A stretch of 49,517 nucleotides of DNA, from positions 1-49,517 of the forward strand of contig LVLI01000591.1 of NCBI GenBank assembly GCA_001687465.1, read 5' to 3'. A program made the translations under genes and the position numbers. Source of the stretch: Halocafeteria seosinensis. Its lineage: Eukaryota; Sar; Bigyra; Bicosoecida. Below are positions 12,290 through 23,804 of this stretch, piece by piece; within the stretch, counting starts at the first letter, position 1; each line of letters begins with the position of its first letter. The notes under the pieces are model-generated. The model was not told where the DNA came from, ran no database searches, and saw nothing but the letters and a program-made list of their open reading frames with translations.

Positions 12290-13196
12290 TTACTTTGTTT
12301 GACCTTGCAGTGTTACTACAAGTCGCCGATTATGAGATCCATCTCGATGTTCACAAAGATAAATTCCTTGCCAAGTCCCAAGCATTAGTGAGCCGTGGCT
12401 AACTGCACAACGAGCAATGCAAGCTCCAAACAAGAAATCATGCACGCTCGATACCCAACCTACTTGGAATAGTCAAGCTAGCTCCAAACAAACTCGACTT
12501 TACATGAGCCGGCATATCATCCTGAGTTTGGGAAACCAAATGTCAGTGCTTAATCATAGCAAGCGATTCGAGTAAATGTAAGTATCAAAATCACCTACCG
12601 GTCCTTCAGCATCGTGTCTGTATCGCTGATTCTCTGGCACTATCCGGTTGAGCGAGTCTTCCATGTCTGTTGTATAAACCGTACAATTTTGCAACCATAG
12701 CATCTTATTTCTAATAACCTCGTCTTGCTGGTGCCATGCATACCTTTTCTCACATCGGGATCAGCATTCTCATTGACCGATATCGAAGCGCTAGTGTGTT
12801 GGACTGCAAGCGCACCACTAATCATCAGCGCTACTCGCCGCCAGCGAGCACAGCTACACTACGTACGAAATAAATGGCATAGTCCAACCTCGTAATTTCT
12901 GCAATCGCAACAACATGTGGAGTTATATACAGCAAGAACCTACGCGGGGAGCCTCAAAACGCGAAGACATACTTCAGTTCTGGTACCTGGCGTTCCACTT
13001 CAGATGTAACCAGGTGGCATCCTCGCCCTTTTCGGCCGAGAGAAATGACGCGTTGCGCCCACTGTGCAGGTCCTCCGGAACTCATTGTCTCTGTTCGTGT
13101 CTGGGATTCAGCCAGTCCAGGCTGCTTCTCCACCAGCAAAGTCGGTAAGAACAATAGAATGATGATCAGAACTCCTACGGGCACTCTCCCAAACAT
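12290..13196 (-). CDS. yjbQ: YjbQ/UPF0047 family protein, six exons
   Basis: Homologue of bacterial YjbQ, reported as a weak (secondary) thiamine-phosphate synthase. Minus-strand exons are 13196-12973, 12898-12867, 12803-12744, 12666-12599, 12521-12464 and 12402-12290; introns are 61-77 nt and all junctions keep frame, giving 184 residues. The family signature is complete: GRGCHLVTSEV, VGLCHLFLQHTSAS (across a junction), VNENADPDVRKDM, EGPDDMPAHVKSSL, ASLTIPI and LGTWQGIYLCEHR, then RRLVVTLQGQ at the end. If translation starts at 13196, a hydrophobic stretch (GVLIIILLFLPTLL) gives an N-terminal targeting or anchor segment. Starting at the internal ATG (13085) gives 147 residues, near the bacterial length. 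The gene is tail-to-tail with SPG1, with 162 bp between the stops. Confidence 0.93.
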
Positions 13197-13635
13197 GCAC
13201 TCCCAGTTAATCCAAGATGAGGCTGAGGTCGATTTAAATGGTATGATTTCCAACCAATAAAAGCTCTGTATGGCTGGGAAGTACGATTCCTAATCCCAAT
13301 CCAAGTTTGGTTTGTGTTCTCCCCCTGCAGACGTTGCTTCAGTTTCCGTCCACACTGAGTCTACTATGATAAGAGCCCTATTTCCACTGTGCGTATGTGC
13401 TTGTGTGGAGGAGACAAAAAAAAAAAAAAATCAATCCAAATCCATGTTAAACAATGATAATACTGCTCGAACAGTCACGATCCCGTGCGAACCTCGGTGT
13501 TGTTGGCTCACAAAACAAAGGGAATTTTTAACTCCCCCTTTTAAATGCGTGTATTGATTGTTTCCCTATAGAACGGGAAACTAGAATCAATTCTAGGCGG
13601 TGGTGTGTATAGAGTCGTGTGTTTGGTTGTTTGCA
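13197..13635. other. Divergent promoter region
   Basis: About 440 bp between the YjbQ start (minus) and the Tim17-like start (plus). It contains a run of about 14 A near 13417-13430 and otherwise nothing I can assign. A shared bidirectional promoter is likely from the layout. Confidence 0.4.
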
Positions 13636-14298
13636 ATGGAGAAGCAGTCCGCCAAAAAGACGGCTGAGCAGGGCCTGGAGGAGGAGGAGCATTATAGGCC
13701 GCCACCGATGCAATGGGACACTCTAGCCTCTCTTACAGCATGGAGTACACTCAAAGGAACTTTAGTTGGGGGCGTCTTAGGCGCTGGGGGACGAGCACTG
13801 ACAGGACCTTCGACAGTGGTGTTGGGGCAACCTCAAGTCGCCCGGCAATTATTACGTACGTACAATGCTATATTATGGAATAAATAGTGAATTTGATGAT
13901 GGCACGTCCTTCGGATGCAGTCAAGGAAGCTTCCAGTGCTGGGATGAGAATTGGCGGTGTTTTTGCACTTTACACTTCCACGCGGTGTCTTGCGGAATGG
14001 GGTGTTGGATTACCATCAGCCGGACCTTTAGTTGGAGGAGCCATAGCCGTAGCTACCCCTTACGCCTTCAGGTAAGCCACACCTGAAACAAATCCATGTT
14101 TGTCAAACACACGCGTTTTCAATTTGAACTCGCAGTTCGAATCGCCAAAACTTCCTGGAGTCTCAATTCAAACATGCATTTCGAACAAAGGCTACACTGC
14201 TCGGACGAACAGGTGCTGTGGGTAGCGCTGCCGTATCGGGAGCCGTAATATTTGGCACTGTAGAATATATTTTACGCGCGGTTGGGTTGAATTGGTGA
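13636..14298 (+). CDS. Tim17/Tim22/Tim23-like mitochondrial membrane protein
   Basis: Small protein with several glycine-rich hydrophobic helices. Exons 13636-13855, 13921-14071 and 14136-14298 (introns 65 and 64 nt) give 177 residues. The helices lie around LKGTLVGGVLGAGG, RIGGVFALYTSTRCLAEWGV (the pattern most like Tim17-family proteins), AGPLVGGAIAVATPYAF and GAVGSAAVSGAVIFGTVEYIL. Tim17-family proteins form inner-membrane import channels or, as NDUFA11, part of complex I. I cannot tell which branch this is, and the assignment rests on helix pattern and size. A charged N-terminal tail (KKTAEQGLEEEEH) precedes the first helix. The gene is divergent from YjbQ and converges on PAF1. Confidence 0.62.
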
Positions 14299-14721
14299 AC
14301 TCGCAAAGTTTGAACCTAAGTCGAAACTGGCGTCGAGATAAGAGCCTAAGCGAAGTATCTGTAAATGTATTGAACAACTGAGTTTTGGAGTGGATGAAGC
14401 AACGTTGCGTAAGAAAACCTCTTTTTCATGAAGCTAAATGCTTGGCATCTGTAAGTAAACGTCGCTTCTATGGCCTTTTTGGTGGTGCCACAGGATGCTG
14501 ATGGGCTGGAGGCACAAAGTCAACGCCAACGCCGCCCAGCATCACAAAAATGTGCACATATGGTGCGACGGGAAAGGATATAGAAAGATGTACAAGAACT
14601 ATTATTTATCTGCATTGTGTTATTTCCATATGTTAATTCCCACATCCACGCTACGTTATCTCTCTCAAGAGAGTGTATGAAACACCGAGCTAACACGTGT
14701 ATATTGGTCAAGAGTGGTTCA
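14299..14721. other. Convergent 3' region
   Basis: Between the stops of the Tim17-like gene (plus) and PAF1 (minus). No gene seen; presumably both 3' UTRs. Confidence 0.45.
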
Positions 14722-16669
14722 TCACATTTCTTCTTCATCGTCACCTGCAAACAATTCGTGCTCACTAATTCTTGTAGGCATATTTTGAGATGAATCTGCG
14801 GTAGGAACATTAGCTTCATCCGTAGCACCTGGTGTAGATGAAGAGGCAGTGGGGGTATTTCGATTAGTAGGCTTAGAAGACGAAGCCATCTTCCGCTGCC
14901 GTGCACTCTTCCGTCTTTCCAGGCGTCTGCGAGAGATTTCTGCCTTTGTAGCCGTGGGATCTTCCTCGGTCACACCCGCTGTTCTTTCGAGAAATTCGTC
15001 TTCTTCGTCAGGTAGCCATTGACGGCGCAAACGAAATGCATCAGTCGTGTGGTCCCGCATTGGAATTTTCGCACACTCAATGCGTGCCTGCATGGGGGCA
15101 AAGCGTATAACCTTGCTTTCGTCATCCCATCTAAACAGAAGGTGCTCATCGACTTGTTCTGCCGATTCACCCCGACGACGAGCTTCTTCCTCACTAATAG
15201 CTCTGTTGGCGGCATCTCTCCTTCGGCGTCTGAATGTCTTCACCGTCAAATTATAGTCCCTGCACGCCCGTAAATATAACTCTTCATTCGTATCCATAAA
15301 TTCTTCAAACGGTTCTGCGTGTTCAGCGGGTATATCTTCACTATCCGGCATAAGCAAGCTTCCCCGAAGCCCCTCGGCTTCCGACTTGGGATCCTCCCGT
15401 GGGGTTCGCAGCACAGAGTGACGCATTCTGCGGGAAGGCACTTCTGTCTCAACGTCTGCAGCGTTCCTTCCACTCCTTCGTGGATCTGTGCGGTATATCT
15501 CTGTAGGAGCTTCTGGATTCTCGACTCCTCCTTCTTTTTCGGGGTCCGTGTCAAATGTGACGCTCACATTGTGAAGACCCCACATGTATGGATCAGGCAG
15601 TACCTCCCACACACCCACCGGGGTAAGATCTTTCCGTGTTGGATGTTCAAGGGGAGCGTTCGGGCCAACAGCCTCGAAAGAATCTTCGATTCGTTCCTTC
15701 CTGGTCTTATTCCCGTGCAAAGCCTCTGTCTCACGTAACCGTTGACTCAAAACATTGGAAGCATACTGTTTGCTATCGGCATGTCGATATACATTTTCAA
15801 ACACATCCGCATGAATCATTGGCGAATGTCGTAACCAATCAACGTGACTATCAATCTGTCGTCGTCGCGTCTTGCTATCCTCCTTTGGAGGTTGCGCATA
15901 TTTGTCACTGGTGATCTCCTGATCCAATGGATCTAGAGGAGGTCGTTCTGTCTCATTAGGAGCTGCAAGCACACATACACACACAGAAACAAACAATAGA
16001 TCATCTTCAATTTTTAATTCAAAAGAGAAAACAAAAAAATCTGGCTAAATGCGTACCTTCGTAAAAATTGGGGTCAATAAGGTCGAGGAGCACTCCCAAG
16101 TCGGGTTCAGCATGCAGTTCCCAGGCATGTGTCGCTTCCACGTACGGCTCATGAAATAAGTCATATTTGTAAAGACTGCAAGTATATAACCAAATCATGT
16201 CAGGTCGACGCCCTTCCCCAAGACATATAAGTGCAATAATAGAATTACGTACTCATCTGGTTGCTTGGGTAATCCAATAAATTTCGGGTCCACAGGGACA
16301 TCCGGCAGACTGCACACCACGACGACACAAATGATAATAATACAATGCTTTAATGACCACGACCTTTCTTATCATCAGTTTGAATGAAATATGCTCTGTA
16401 TACACCACATACTCATTGGAGAATCGGATCGGTGTAGCCAGGCTATTCTCCTTTCTCAAGTTATTCAGACCTTCCATACCACTCTTGGCCACTCCTCCGG
16501 GCCGACTGGAAGCAGTCCGACCACCTGTAGAGTCCCCGTGGCTTCGGGAAGAGGAGGAATGGCCTCCTGAAGACCTTGATTTTCGATGTTGACGGCCCGA
16601 TTTTCTGCTCCCATTTTCTCCTCCATTCGGCGCTGCATCAGCCGCTGCAGACGCAGAACTGGAAGACAT
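14722..16669 (-). CDS. PAF1: RNA polymerase II-associated factor Paf1
   Basis: Core subunit of the nuclear PAF1 complex, which travels with RNA polymerase II and promotes elongation and histone modification. Minus-strand exons 16669-16413, 16309-16253, 16175-16057 and 15962-14722 give 557 residues; introns are 103, 77 and 94 nt. Hallmarks across the spliced junctions are RFSNDLPDVPVDPKFIGLP, then YVEATHAWELHAEPDLGV, LLDLIDPNFYEAP and LDPLDQEITSDKY, the classic Paf1 N-terminal pattern. The rest matches the Paf1 body (HVDWLRHSPMIHADVFENVY; then VWEVLPDPYMWGLHNVSVTF). The C-terminal 100 residues are charged and low in complexity, ending DDEEEM. The first 75 residues are Ser/Gly/Arg-rich, likely disordered. 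Confidence 0.95.
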
Positions 16670-18753
16670 TTTGATAGACTGTCACAGAGGGGAAAATGAC
16701 CTCGAAAGGAGGCTATTACAGGCGCTATTAACCCTGGGAAAAGGAGATTCATTAAATCTGTCTAGAATCGAACAATCTTTTCGTCAACAATTCTGAACGA
16801 AAAGTTTGTTCGATTTCCTTGGACGGGAGATCATCTTGTGGGCCTGTATTGTCCTCCATAGGAGGTTATATAGCCCCCCTCCGAAGGTATATGTAAAAGA
16901 AATTGTATTCCATTTTTTTCCCCTGAGCCACTTCTTGGGCTCTTGAGGAAGAGGGAGACAATTCGAAGGTCTAAAATGGGAGGGTGTCACCCGGACATTG
17001 TGATGCATTTGGGGCCTTTTATACCCTTTATCATGCTTTCTAAGGACATCCGTCGCTCTCCTACCCACGCAAGATACAGTATCTAACTGGCATCGTCCAG
17101 TTCATTGCTGGGAAATGAATGAAAAGTAGGTGAAATGGGCATATTGTCTTTCCCTTTTGTTGTCCATGTTCTCCCCTTTTGGGGATATAAAGCACTTTTC
17201 CAGTGTATTGGACCAAGAGAATGCATTCTCAAAGGATACGAGAGGTCGGCGTGTTGGTGTGGTTGGCAGTGATGATACTGTGTTAATTAACCAGACGCTG
17301 ACATCAGCGATGATGTTATTTTCAACACACTTCTATACACCACAACCCATAGTCTGAGCCACCGCATCGAATTGGGTTGATTTATGTTGATTGCTGGGGC
17401 TGGCTGTTTTTTTTCTTTCTTGCGTTTGGTGTCGTCAGAAAAAGATAAAACAGGATGCAGTGGTAGTGGCACACGGCAGTGAGGACTCGTATCTCGAAGT
17501 TTCACCCTTAGACTCCTTGTCTGAATTGTATTGACGAAATGTGAGATTGTGTCCCTGAGCCGTACGTGTCCCCGTGTGTACACACGGATGTGTGTCTGCG
17601 AGGTAACGTGGTACTTTTTGAGGGAACAGAAAGAGGGGCCATGAGGATCTCAGTTGTAATACTTAGACTCCTTGGACTGAAATAATCTATATGCCTGTGG
17701 AAAAGTGCAACTATGCATCCTGAGCCCTAACGAAGAAGAAGTCACAAGGATTGTTTACCTGGATTTACATGTTGAAGAAGGGGTGAAGCAGTATTTCTCT
17801 AGGCGTTTTCTTGTGCCCGTCGAGGTTGCACACTCTTGCAATGACGATTGGACTAACCCAGCTCATTTCGACTTCTCGGATGAAAAGACCAGTTCCTTTA
17901 TATACTGAGCAAGTGTGCGAATCGAATGAATGTTTTGTGTGACGAACGGAGCAGAGTATGTTTTGTGCTCTGATAAACGAGACATATTCCCTGCTTGCGT
18001 TCAATAAGAATCCCTCAAGAGTCACTTTGCATTCTTAATGGGCTACCTATAATTTCTTGTGGAATATTAGCAGTAGATCTGTTCCTATGAATGCCATTCA
18101 ACTCTTGTACATTGTTATCTTTTTGCAGGTGGCTCTGTTGTCTCCAGTACATATTTCTGCTCTTACCGGCTGAAGGAACATGGAAGAGGTATGTAGCCTA
18201 ACTGTGGTAGTGCGCAACACCAAGCATGAGTTGACTGCTAGGATTTCCCACGACAATTTATCATTGTCCCTAGTACGTGCTTTACGCTTGGGATATAAAT
18301 ATGTGGCCCATTAGCATCAGCTAGTGGCCCCTGGCATCCTTTGTGGGAAAGCGTTCTGTTTTCTCCTGAGGCATGTTCAAGGGGTTTAGCCTGCGCGGTC
18401 CCTTAAGGCGTCTCCTTATGTTTGGTATTTTTGCAATACCGAAACCACCATTCTGGTGGTCCTCCAAGGAGTTACCGAGTCATTACTGCGCTACATTGCT
18501 CACTTAATTTTGTCTGCTTGCTTGTTTTTTACAGGTTTCTTCTTTGTCACAGTGTATTCGTTAAGGCGACACGCAACAGTGATTTTTGTCACTACCATTG
18601 CCGTCCTACAAGTAGAGTACAACTACATATCAGTATCGCTCTGTAGCATTTGAGAACAACACAAAATAAAAGCTGAAGGTAGAGCTAGTGACTTGAAGGC
18701 CTATACGTATATTGTTTGCGCGGTCGGCGTTCGACTAGCGATCTACTCTTCAA
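16670..18753. other. 2.1 kb without a recognised gene
   Basis: Lies upstream of PAF1 and downstream of the Myb gene. It has T-rich stretches and many stops on all frames. Short open frames (for example 17705-17908 plus) show no family features. A pyrimidine tract ending in AG at about 18117-18127 could be a splice acceptor of a noncoding or very short-exon gene, but I found no exon to go with it. PAF1's promoter should lie in the first few hundred bases. Confidence 0.45.
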
Positions 18754-20192
18754 TTAAAGTGCTATTCCCCTGTCCCCGGAAAACCAACCAGGCCCCGTCA
18801 TTATGTCGGAATGATCAAAAGGATTGGGAAGTTCCTTCTCGAAATCGAACATGCTACTAACACTCTGTGCGTCGTCATCATCAATCATATCACCAAGTGG
18901 AAGTCCAGGACCTGAGCTCCCTGTGGTCCCGACCTCCGTATGCGGAGAGTGAGACGGTTGCCCAACTGTTATCGGATCACTGAAATACTGTCCGTGATAT
19001 GAAGTGAAGCGCGGGTCGTGTTTGTCAGAAATCCCACCCTTGGCTTCCTCTTCATCAGCGTTTAATTCAAGCGGCTTCAGCAAATCTCCTTCGAACGGGT
19101 CTTGTGTAATATTCGTTTCCCCATTCATCTGAAGAGGCGAGGCATAGCGGACGCTCTCGCCATGAGAGGCAGGAAATTCAATTCCGCTTCTAGGGAAGGA
19201 CATAGTTCTTCCGTGTTTGACAATTGCAAAATGGTCACTTCCAAGTCCCCCGTCAGTCTCCGCTCGTTTTCTCTTTGGAAAAGTACTACGCGTAGGCACT
19301 TTCACTGTGGTGGTCATACTGACCGCCTTTCCTTTCTCTTCGCTCACCGGGGTTTCTTCCGGTCTCCTTGAAGGGCAAATTGCAAAGTGAGAGGAGCTTA
19401 AGGTCGTCTTCTGCTTTGGAAACACTACGATACGCGTCGAATCCCTTGCAGGTTCTAATGTCTTCTGATCCTGCTTGTCTTCCTCCTTCGTCGGACTGAA
19501 AGGGGGTGCAACCACTTGCGTATTCCCGTCATTTCCTTCTGCAGGAAACACGTCGGGAGAATGGCGCTGGGGATCGTTCTGCGGAGACTCTTGCTCTTTT
19601 TGCATGTGCGAGCGCTGAAAAACATTTTGATGGGACAGAAAAAGATCATCATGTTGAGCATATGCACTGCACTCATCCACATATCAAGACGAAGAAACTT
19701 ACAGTGGGCGTAGATGCACTACTGCTCTTGGGCGACGAAGATGTGGAAGGAGACGAGGAAACACTCGAACTTCTCGATTTTGGGAAGGTCACAATCGATT
19801 GTTTCTGTGCGTACCGTGCCCAATTGAATTTTCGTAATGAATTCAAACATGAGGTATCAAAGTATTCCCACCAAGCCTTACTTTGGAAGAAATACTGGGA
19901 ATTCCCTTTGGTTTTTGGTCTCCCTTGTACATGTCCTTGTTCAGTTTGACAAAGTACTTTTGCGCATGCGTGCGTATTTGCACGATACTTCTCGTGGGAA
20001 TCATATTACCTATCTTCTTCCAGTCCTTTCCATACTTCGTTAAACCATCGACGAATGCCTGATGCTCTTCCGCCGTCCATCGGCCTGCAGTTCAGTCCAC
20101 AGCTCATTACACTACGGTTGGAGACACCATTCGATAGCGATAAAGACGGCGAATTTACCTGTATTGACGTCTGGGTTCTTGGAGCTCCCCAT
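18754..20192 (-). CDS. SHAQKYF-class Myb-like transcription factor
   Basis: Nuclear DNA-binding regulator of the single-repeat Myb class that includes plant CCA1/LHY/REVEILLE-like factors. Minus-strand exons 20192-20159, 20084-19882, 19804-19703 and 19614-18754 give 399 residues; introns are 74, 77 and 87 nt. The Myb repeat starts at residue 12 (GRWTAEEHQAFVDGLTKYG, then KDWKKIGNMIPTRSIVQI) and ends with RTHAQKYFVKLNK, the defining motif with R in place of the first S. A Ser-rich basic linker follows (FPKSRSSSVSSS). The long last exon holds two copies of a short motif, SSHFAICPSRR and SDHFAIVKHGR, next to basic KRKR, and an acidic Asp-rich end (MIDDDDAQSVSSMFDFEKEL) that may be an activation region. 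The DNA target is unknown. Confidence 0.9.
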
Positions 20193-22248
20193 GGTCTCTC
20201 AATCTGACAAAAGGAATCGGGCGGGAATCGTGTACGAAACGCTTCGTTTTCAGCTTCACAGCGGGTAGGGGGACGAAACCACGGTTTTCCTTTACTCTCT
20301 CAAAGGGTAATTCAATCAGAAAGCTACACGACACTACAGTTCGAAGTCTCCCCAAGACCTGTCGGAGCGAAAATAGCACATAGAAGGGGTGAAAACACGG
20401 AGAATACGCCTTGGGAGGCCAAAACAAGAAACTGGGAGAACTTGTCCGGATCCCTTGCCCCTCATAGCTCATGCCTTTCCACGCCGTTTTCACATACGTG
20501 TAACAGAGATCCTCATGCAAAGATTCTACTAGGGAAAGAAGGTATCGGTGCACGATGAATGCCTCCACAACAGAAGGAAAATAGAGCCGCTTTCTCAACT
20601 TCACAAAATACGCTCCCCTCCCACTCCAAAAAAGGTCGGGGGTGCTTGCTTCCCCTCGGCCTTCCCTCAGAGAGGGCTCCAGGGATACCCCGTGGGCTTC
20701 CCTTTGCTGTCCGGCGTAAAACCTTTTTTGTAGGCCCTTCACTTCAGTCTCGTCCTCACCCGCCTTGTTTCTTCAGGGACATAAAAGTCAGTTTTCTCAT
20801 GCATATTTTCGCCAGCTTCCACTAGACGCGCTCAGGAGGAACGTTTGCGCACATGATACGGGCGGCGCCGCGTCGAAAGAGGCCGTGTATGAGGTAGAAA
20901 AAGCAAGCATTCTACCAGCTTGTCACGGGGACCTTGGCGCCTACAATGTTTCTTACCTATAACGATTTCCCATGCACCATAGCTCTTTCCCTTCCACTGG
21001 TCTTCCTGTCGGTTAATGTAATAATCTGGTTTTCATCGCAGTGGATCAATACTCTTTGTTGAACCCGCTGTGGTTGGCAGAACACCCAAGAATGCGAGCA
21101 ACACTTGCCTTCTCTTTTCCGCCTTCATCACAAACAATTGGCCGACTTCACAACTCCGGCAAACGAGCTAAATAGACGGTATATTACGACGCATACCACA
21201 TGCACACACTGTGCGGGGAGATATCGTCTATCTTCGTTCAGTTGAATGTGCATTGGCACGACACGGGGAATTAAGGGATGCCATGAGAGCGTGTTCGTTC
21301 TTCGAAGAAGCAGGACGCGCTTGTTCGTTGAACCTCGCTTCCACCGTTTCGGCGCGCGCGCTCAGTTGCCGCAGTTACTCGTTTGAGTCCAGTTGCACCA
21401 AGAACGTGGGTTCTTCGCTCGTAGTATCATTTGATTGATCGGATATATTCTAACAAATACAGCTATCGGTTTAGAGATTTCACTGGTTTTTATCGATAGG
21501 TTTTGAGCTAACATGTCACTCAACGTACACGTGTACTGTAGGTAAACCCTTTTGCATTCATGTTGCATTTTCTTTCACATCACTAATCAATAATTTGGAT
21601 GTTTGCGCAGCTGGAAACATGTACCTACAATCACATTGCACCAAGTCTGCGAGCACCTACCAGTAGAGCGGTGTGAAGTGCGGTTTCGATACTAACCGTA
21701 CCGGTACACATGTACTGTACTGTACTGTACATGTGCATGTGGTGGCTTGCAGAAGTTGGATTCCCAGAACCACACACTGCAAATGTTTCCGTGCTAGGAC
21801 AAGCACAATATAGTGTGGAATACACATATCTACACACACAGGCAGAAGAATGGGGAAAGAAGACCAGGACGACCATCGCAAGCAAATTTGAAATCGGGAA
21901 CACAGTCCTTACCTATCAGTGAGGAATGCAATTGGTTGTCTCGTTACTGTTAATGACTTGACCGAGGATGCAATTGGCTGTCCATCTCTGCTGAAGATGT
22001 GGAGCAAGATCCTCCTCTAGGAACGAATGACAATGACCATGGTGCTGAATCATTCCGATACAATGGAAGTACCAGTAAATGGCAACTTGGGAGTATTCCC
22101 CTGAGCTGAAGTTGGCTGCTTCTCGCAGAAGCAGTGTGGCTCGAAATCTCGAGTTGGCCAATCAAGACTCTGCTGCTGGATTGAACGCGCGAAAGTCTCT
22201 GCAGAAGAGAGTGCACCGACACAGAAGGAACTTCGGATTAAAATTCTA
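20193..22248. other. Divergent intergenic region, possible upstream exon
   Basis: About 2 kb between the Myb start (minus) and the chromodomain gene (plus). It contains a (TGTAC)-like tandem at 21710-21732 flanked by 8-bp inverted arms (ACATGTAC and GTACATGT). A plus-strand frame at 22079-22246 starts MATWEYSPELKLAASRRS and is rich in Arg; it could be a 5' exon of the chromodomain gene, but I found no good donor. Nothing else was recognised. Confidence 0.4.
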
Positions 22249-22874
22249 ATGTCTGCTACACCTGTCCAAGAGCAGTACACCGCGATGTACAAGAAAACCT
22301 TTCCAGCTAAATCACCTAAAGAGTCATCTCTGAAGCAAATAGGAAATGACGAGAATTTAAAGCCCAGTGCGTATGTCCCTGACAACCAGCATTCCCAGGA
22401 CTGGCTGGAAAACCAAGCACTAAGAACAAGCCAGTCAAGCGAAGTCGATCTTCCACCGTTGCCAAAGAATCTTCGAGCCCAGCGACCATTCATAAGGCAG
22501 AAAGTTCCGTCCAACAAGTTGAAAAGAGCGCATCAAGTGTTTCCAAATGTAGCAGGTCAGCCAGCTGCGTTCCAGGAAGGAAGTCGTCGAGGATAACGTC
22601 AACTGGCGTTTCTACCGCAGGAACTGCTCGTGAAAAAGTTCGGAACATGCCGTCCAGCACTTCGAAACGCAACTTTGGATCAGGTAAACGGGGGAAGAAG
22701 CATGTGGTCGAAAGGTTCGCCAAGTATAATCCCGCGAAGAAGCGTGTGTCTTTGAAGTGGAAGGGCTACCCAGAAAGCGAAAACTCATGGGAGCCCGTTC
22801 GTTTCCTGAAGAGCGACCTTTCCGGAACATTCCAGACATTCTGGAAAGCGCTATTTCCTGGTGATAAGGGGTAG
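22249..22874 (+). CDS. Small chromodomain protein
   Basis: Predicted chromatin reader that binds methyl-lysine histone tails or RNA. The second exon clearly encodes a chromodomain (VVERFAKYNPAKKRVSLKWK, then GYPESENSWEPVRFLKSD, nucleotides about 22698-22830) followed by a short helix and the stop. The usual first aromatic-cage residue appears to be His, while the W of LKWKGY and the Y are kept. The upstream part (MSATPVQEQYTAMYKKTFP) lies in another frame. A possible join is 22249-22366 with 22435-22874 (donor GTGCGT, acceptor AAGCCAG), giving 185 residues. This splice is tentative and the start may be further upstream. The region before the chromodomain is Ser/Lys-rich. There is no chromo-shadow domain and no reverse transcriptase or integrase nearby, so a retroelement origin is not supported. 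Confidence 0.65.
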
Positions 22875-23804
22875 CGTTGCCTGGTGACGAGTAGTGATTG
22901 CGACAGTGACCGTTCTCTCAGTGAGCAGATGCCAGCCAAATCAGCCAAAGTTAGCATGTGCTAGGCAGTTGGACTTGGCCAGACCACACGCATTTTCCAG
23001 TCGAAGGACGAATTTCCGCTTTTCATGTGTCCGCATCGTATCAGCAATATTCAAACCGCATACTAGATGCTAGGCAGACGAACAAATAATGGAAGCGTTC
23101 TGTTCCAGCTGTTATGATATCTTCGAAATGGCGTTTCATTGTGTGTCCTGAGCCGTCAGTAATTTTGATTTCTCAAGTTCCTCCTTATTTATTTACCCTG
23201 TGGCAAGAAAGGTTACGAGTGTCCCTCCTGCCCTCATCATGCCCATCATGGGTCCAGCATCGCGGGTACAACCACCACTACAAGGCTGCACTCCCCTGAC
23301 AGGATCGCTATCCCACTGACTATCCGCTCTCTAAATATGTTGCCACGGCCTTTTGGAATCGAGTAGCGGACGTCAGCAAGTGCAAGCTAGTCAGCACTGC
23401 GTCTCAGCAGGCGGGCGGCTAAAGACTCCGACAGCGGGCAACCCATGTCCCCGATGGCTACGATGACTTATGTAAGAGGGTGACAGGAAATATATTCGTG
23501 CTCTTTCAGAGCCGTAAGTTCACTTGAATGTAGACTCCATCAGCCGGTACGGGTGCGCACGATCGACCGCTCTGTGGTTCGCTGGCTCTCTTCTACGTAA
23601 AGCATGGTACTTCAAGAATGGCACGACTTTCCGAGAGCCTGTAGAATCTCGCTCGCTGTTGGTTTGAATATGATTTTTTTCCTGTATAAGTGTATGTCAA
23701 TGAGTATTGGGAATGCTACCATCTGCGCATCATTCTCGTGTTATTAGCTCAGCTCGCTCTGGATTGACTTGAAGTACTCCTGCAGTGCCGCAGGCAGCGG
23801 TAGA
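22875..23804. other. Intergenic, no gene seen
   Basis: About 930 bp between two plus-strand genes. Short open frames only; should include the promoter of the cullin-like gene. Confidence 0.4.

Noticed and set aside
16670-18753. Hidden intron-rich gene or RNA gene in the 2.1-kb gap
   Set aside because: I scanned for family motifs and splice pairs and found none that join into a frame; no tRNA or snRNA signature seen.
21708-21734. TGTAC tandem with inverted arms as a regulatory element or origin
   Set aside because: Looks like a small microsatellite; no supporting context.
22698-22874. Chromodomain as the end of an LTR-retrotransposon integrase
   Set aside because: No integrase or reverse transcriptase in the upstream 2 kb, and the preceding coding frame is Ser/Lys-rich.
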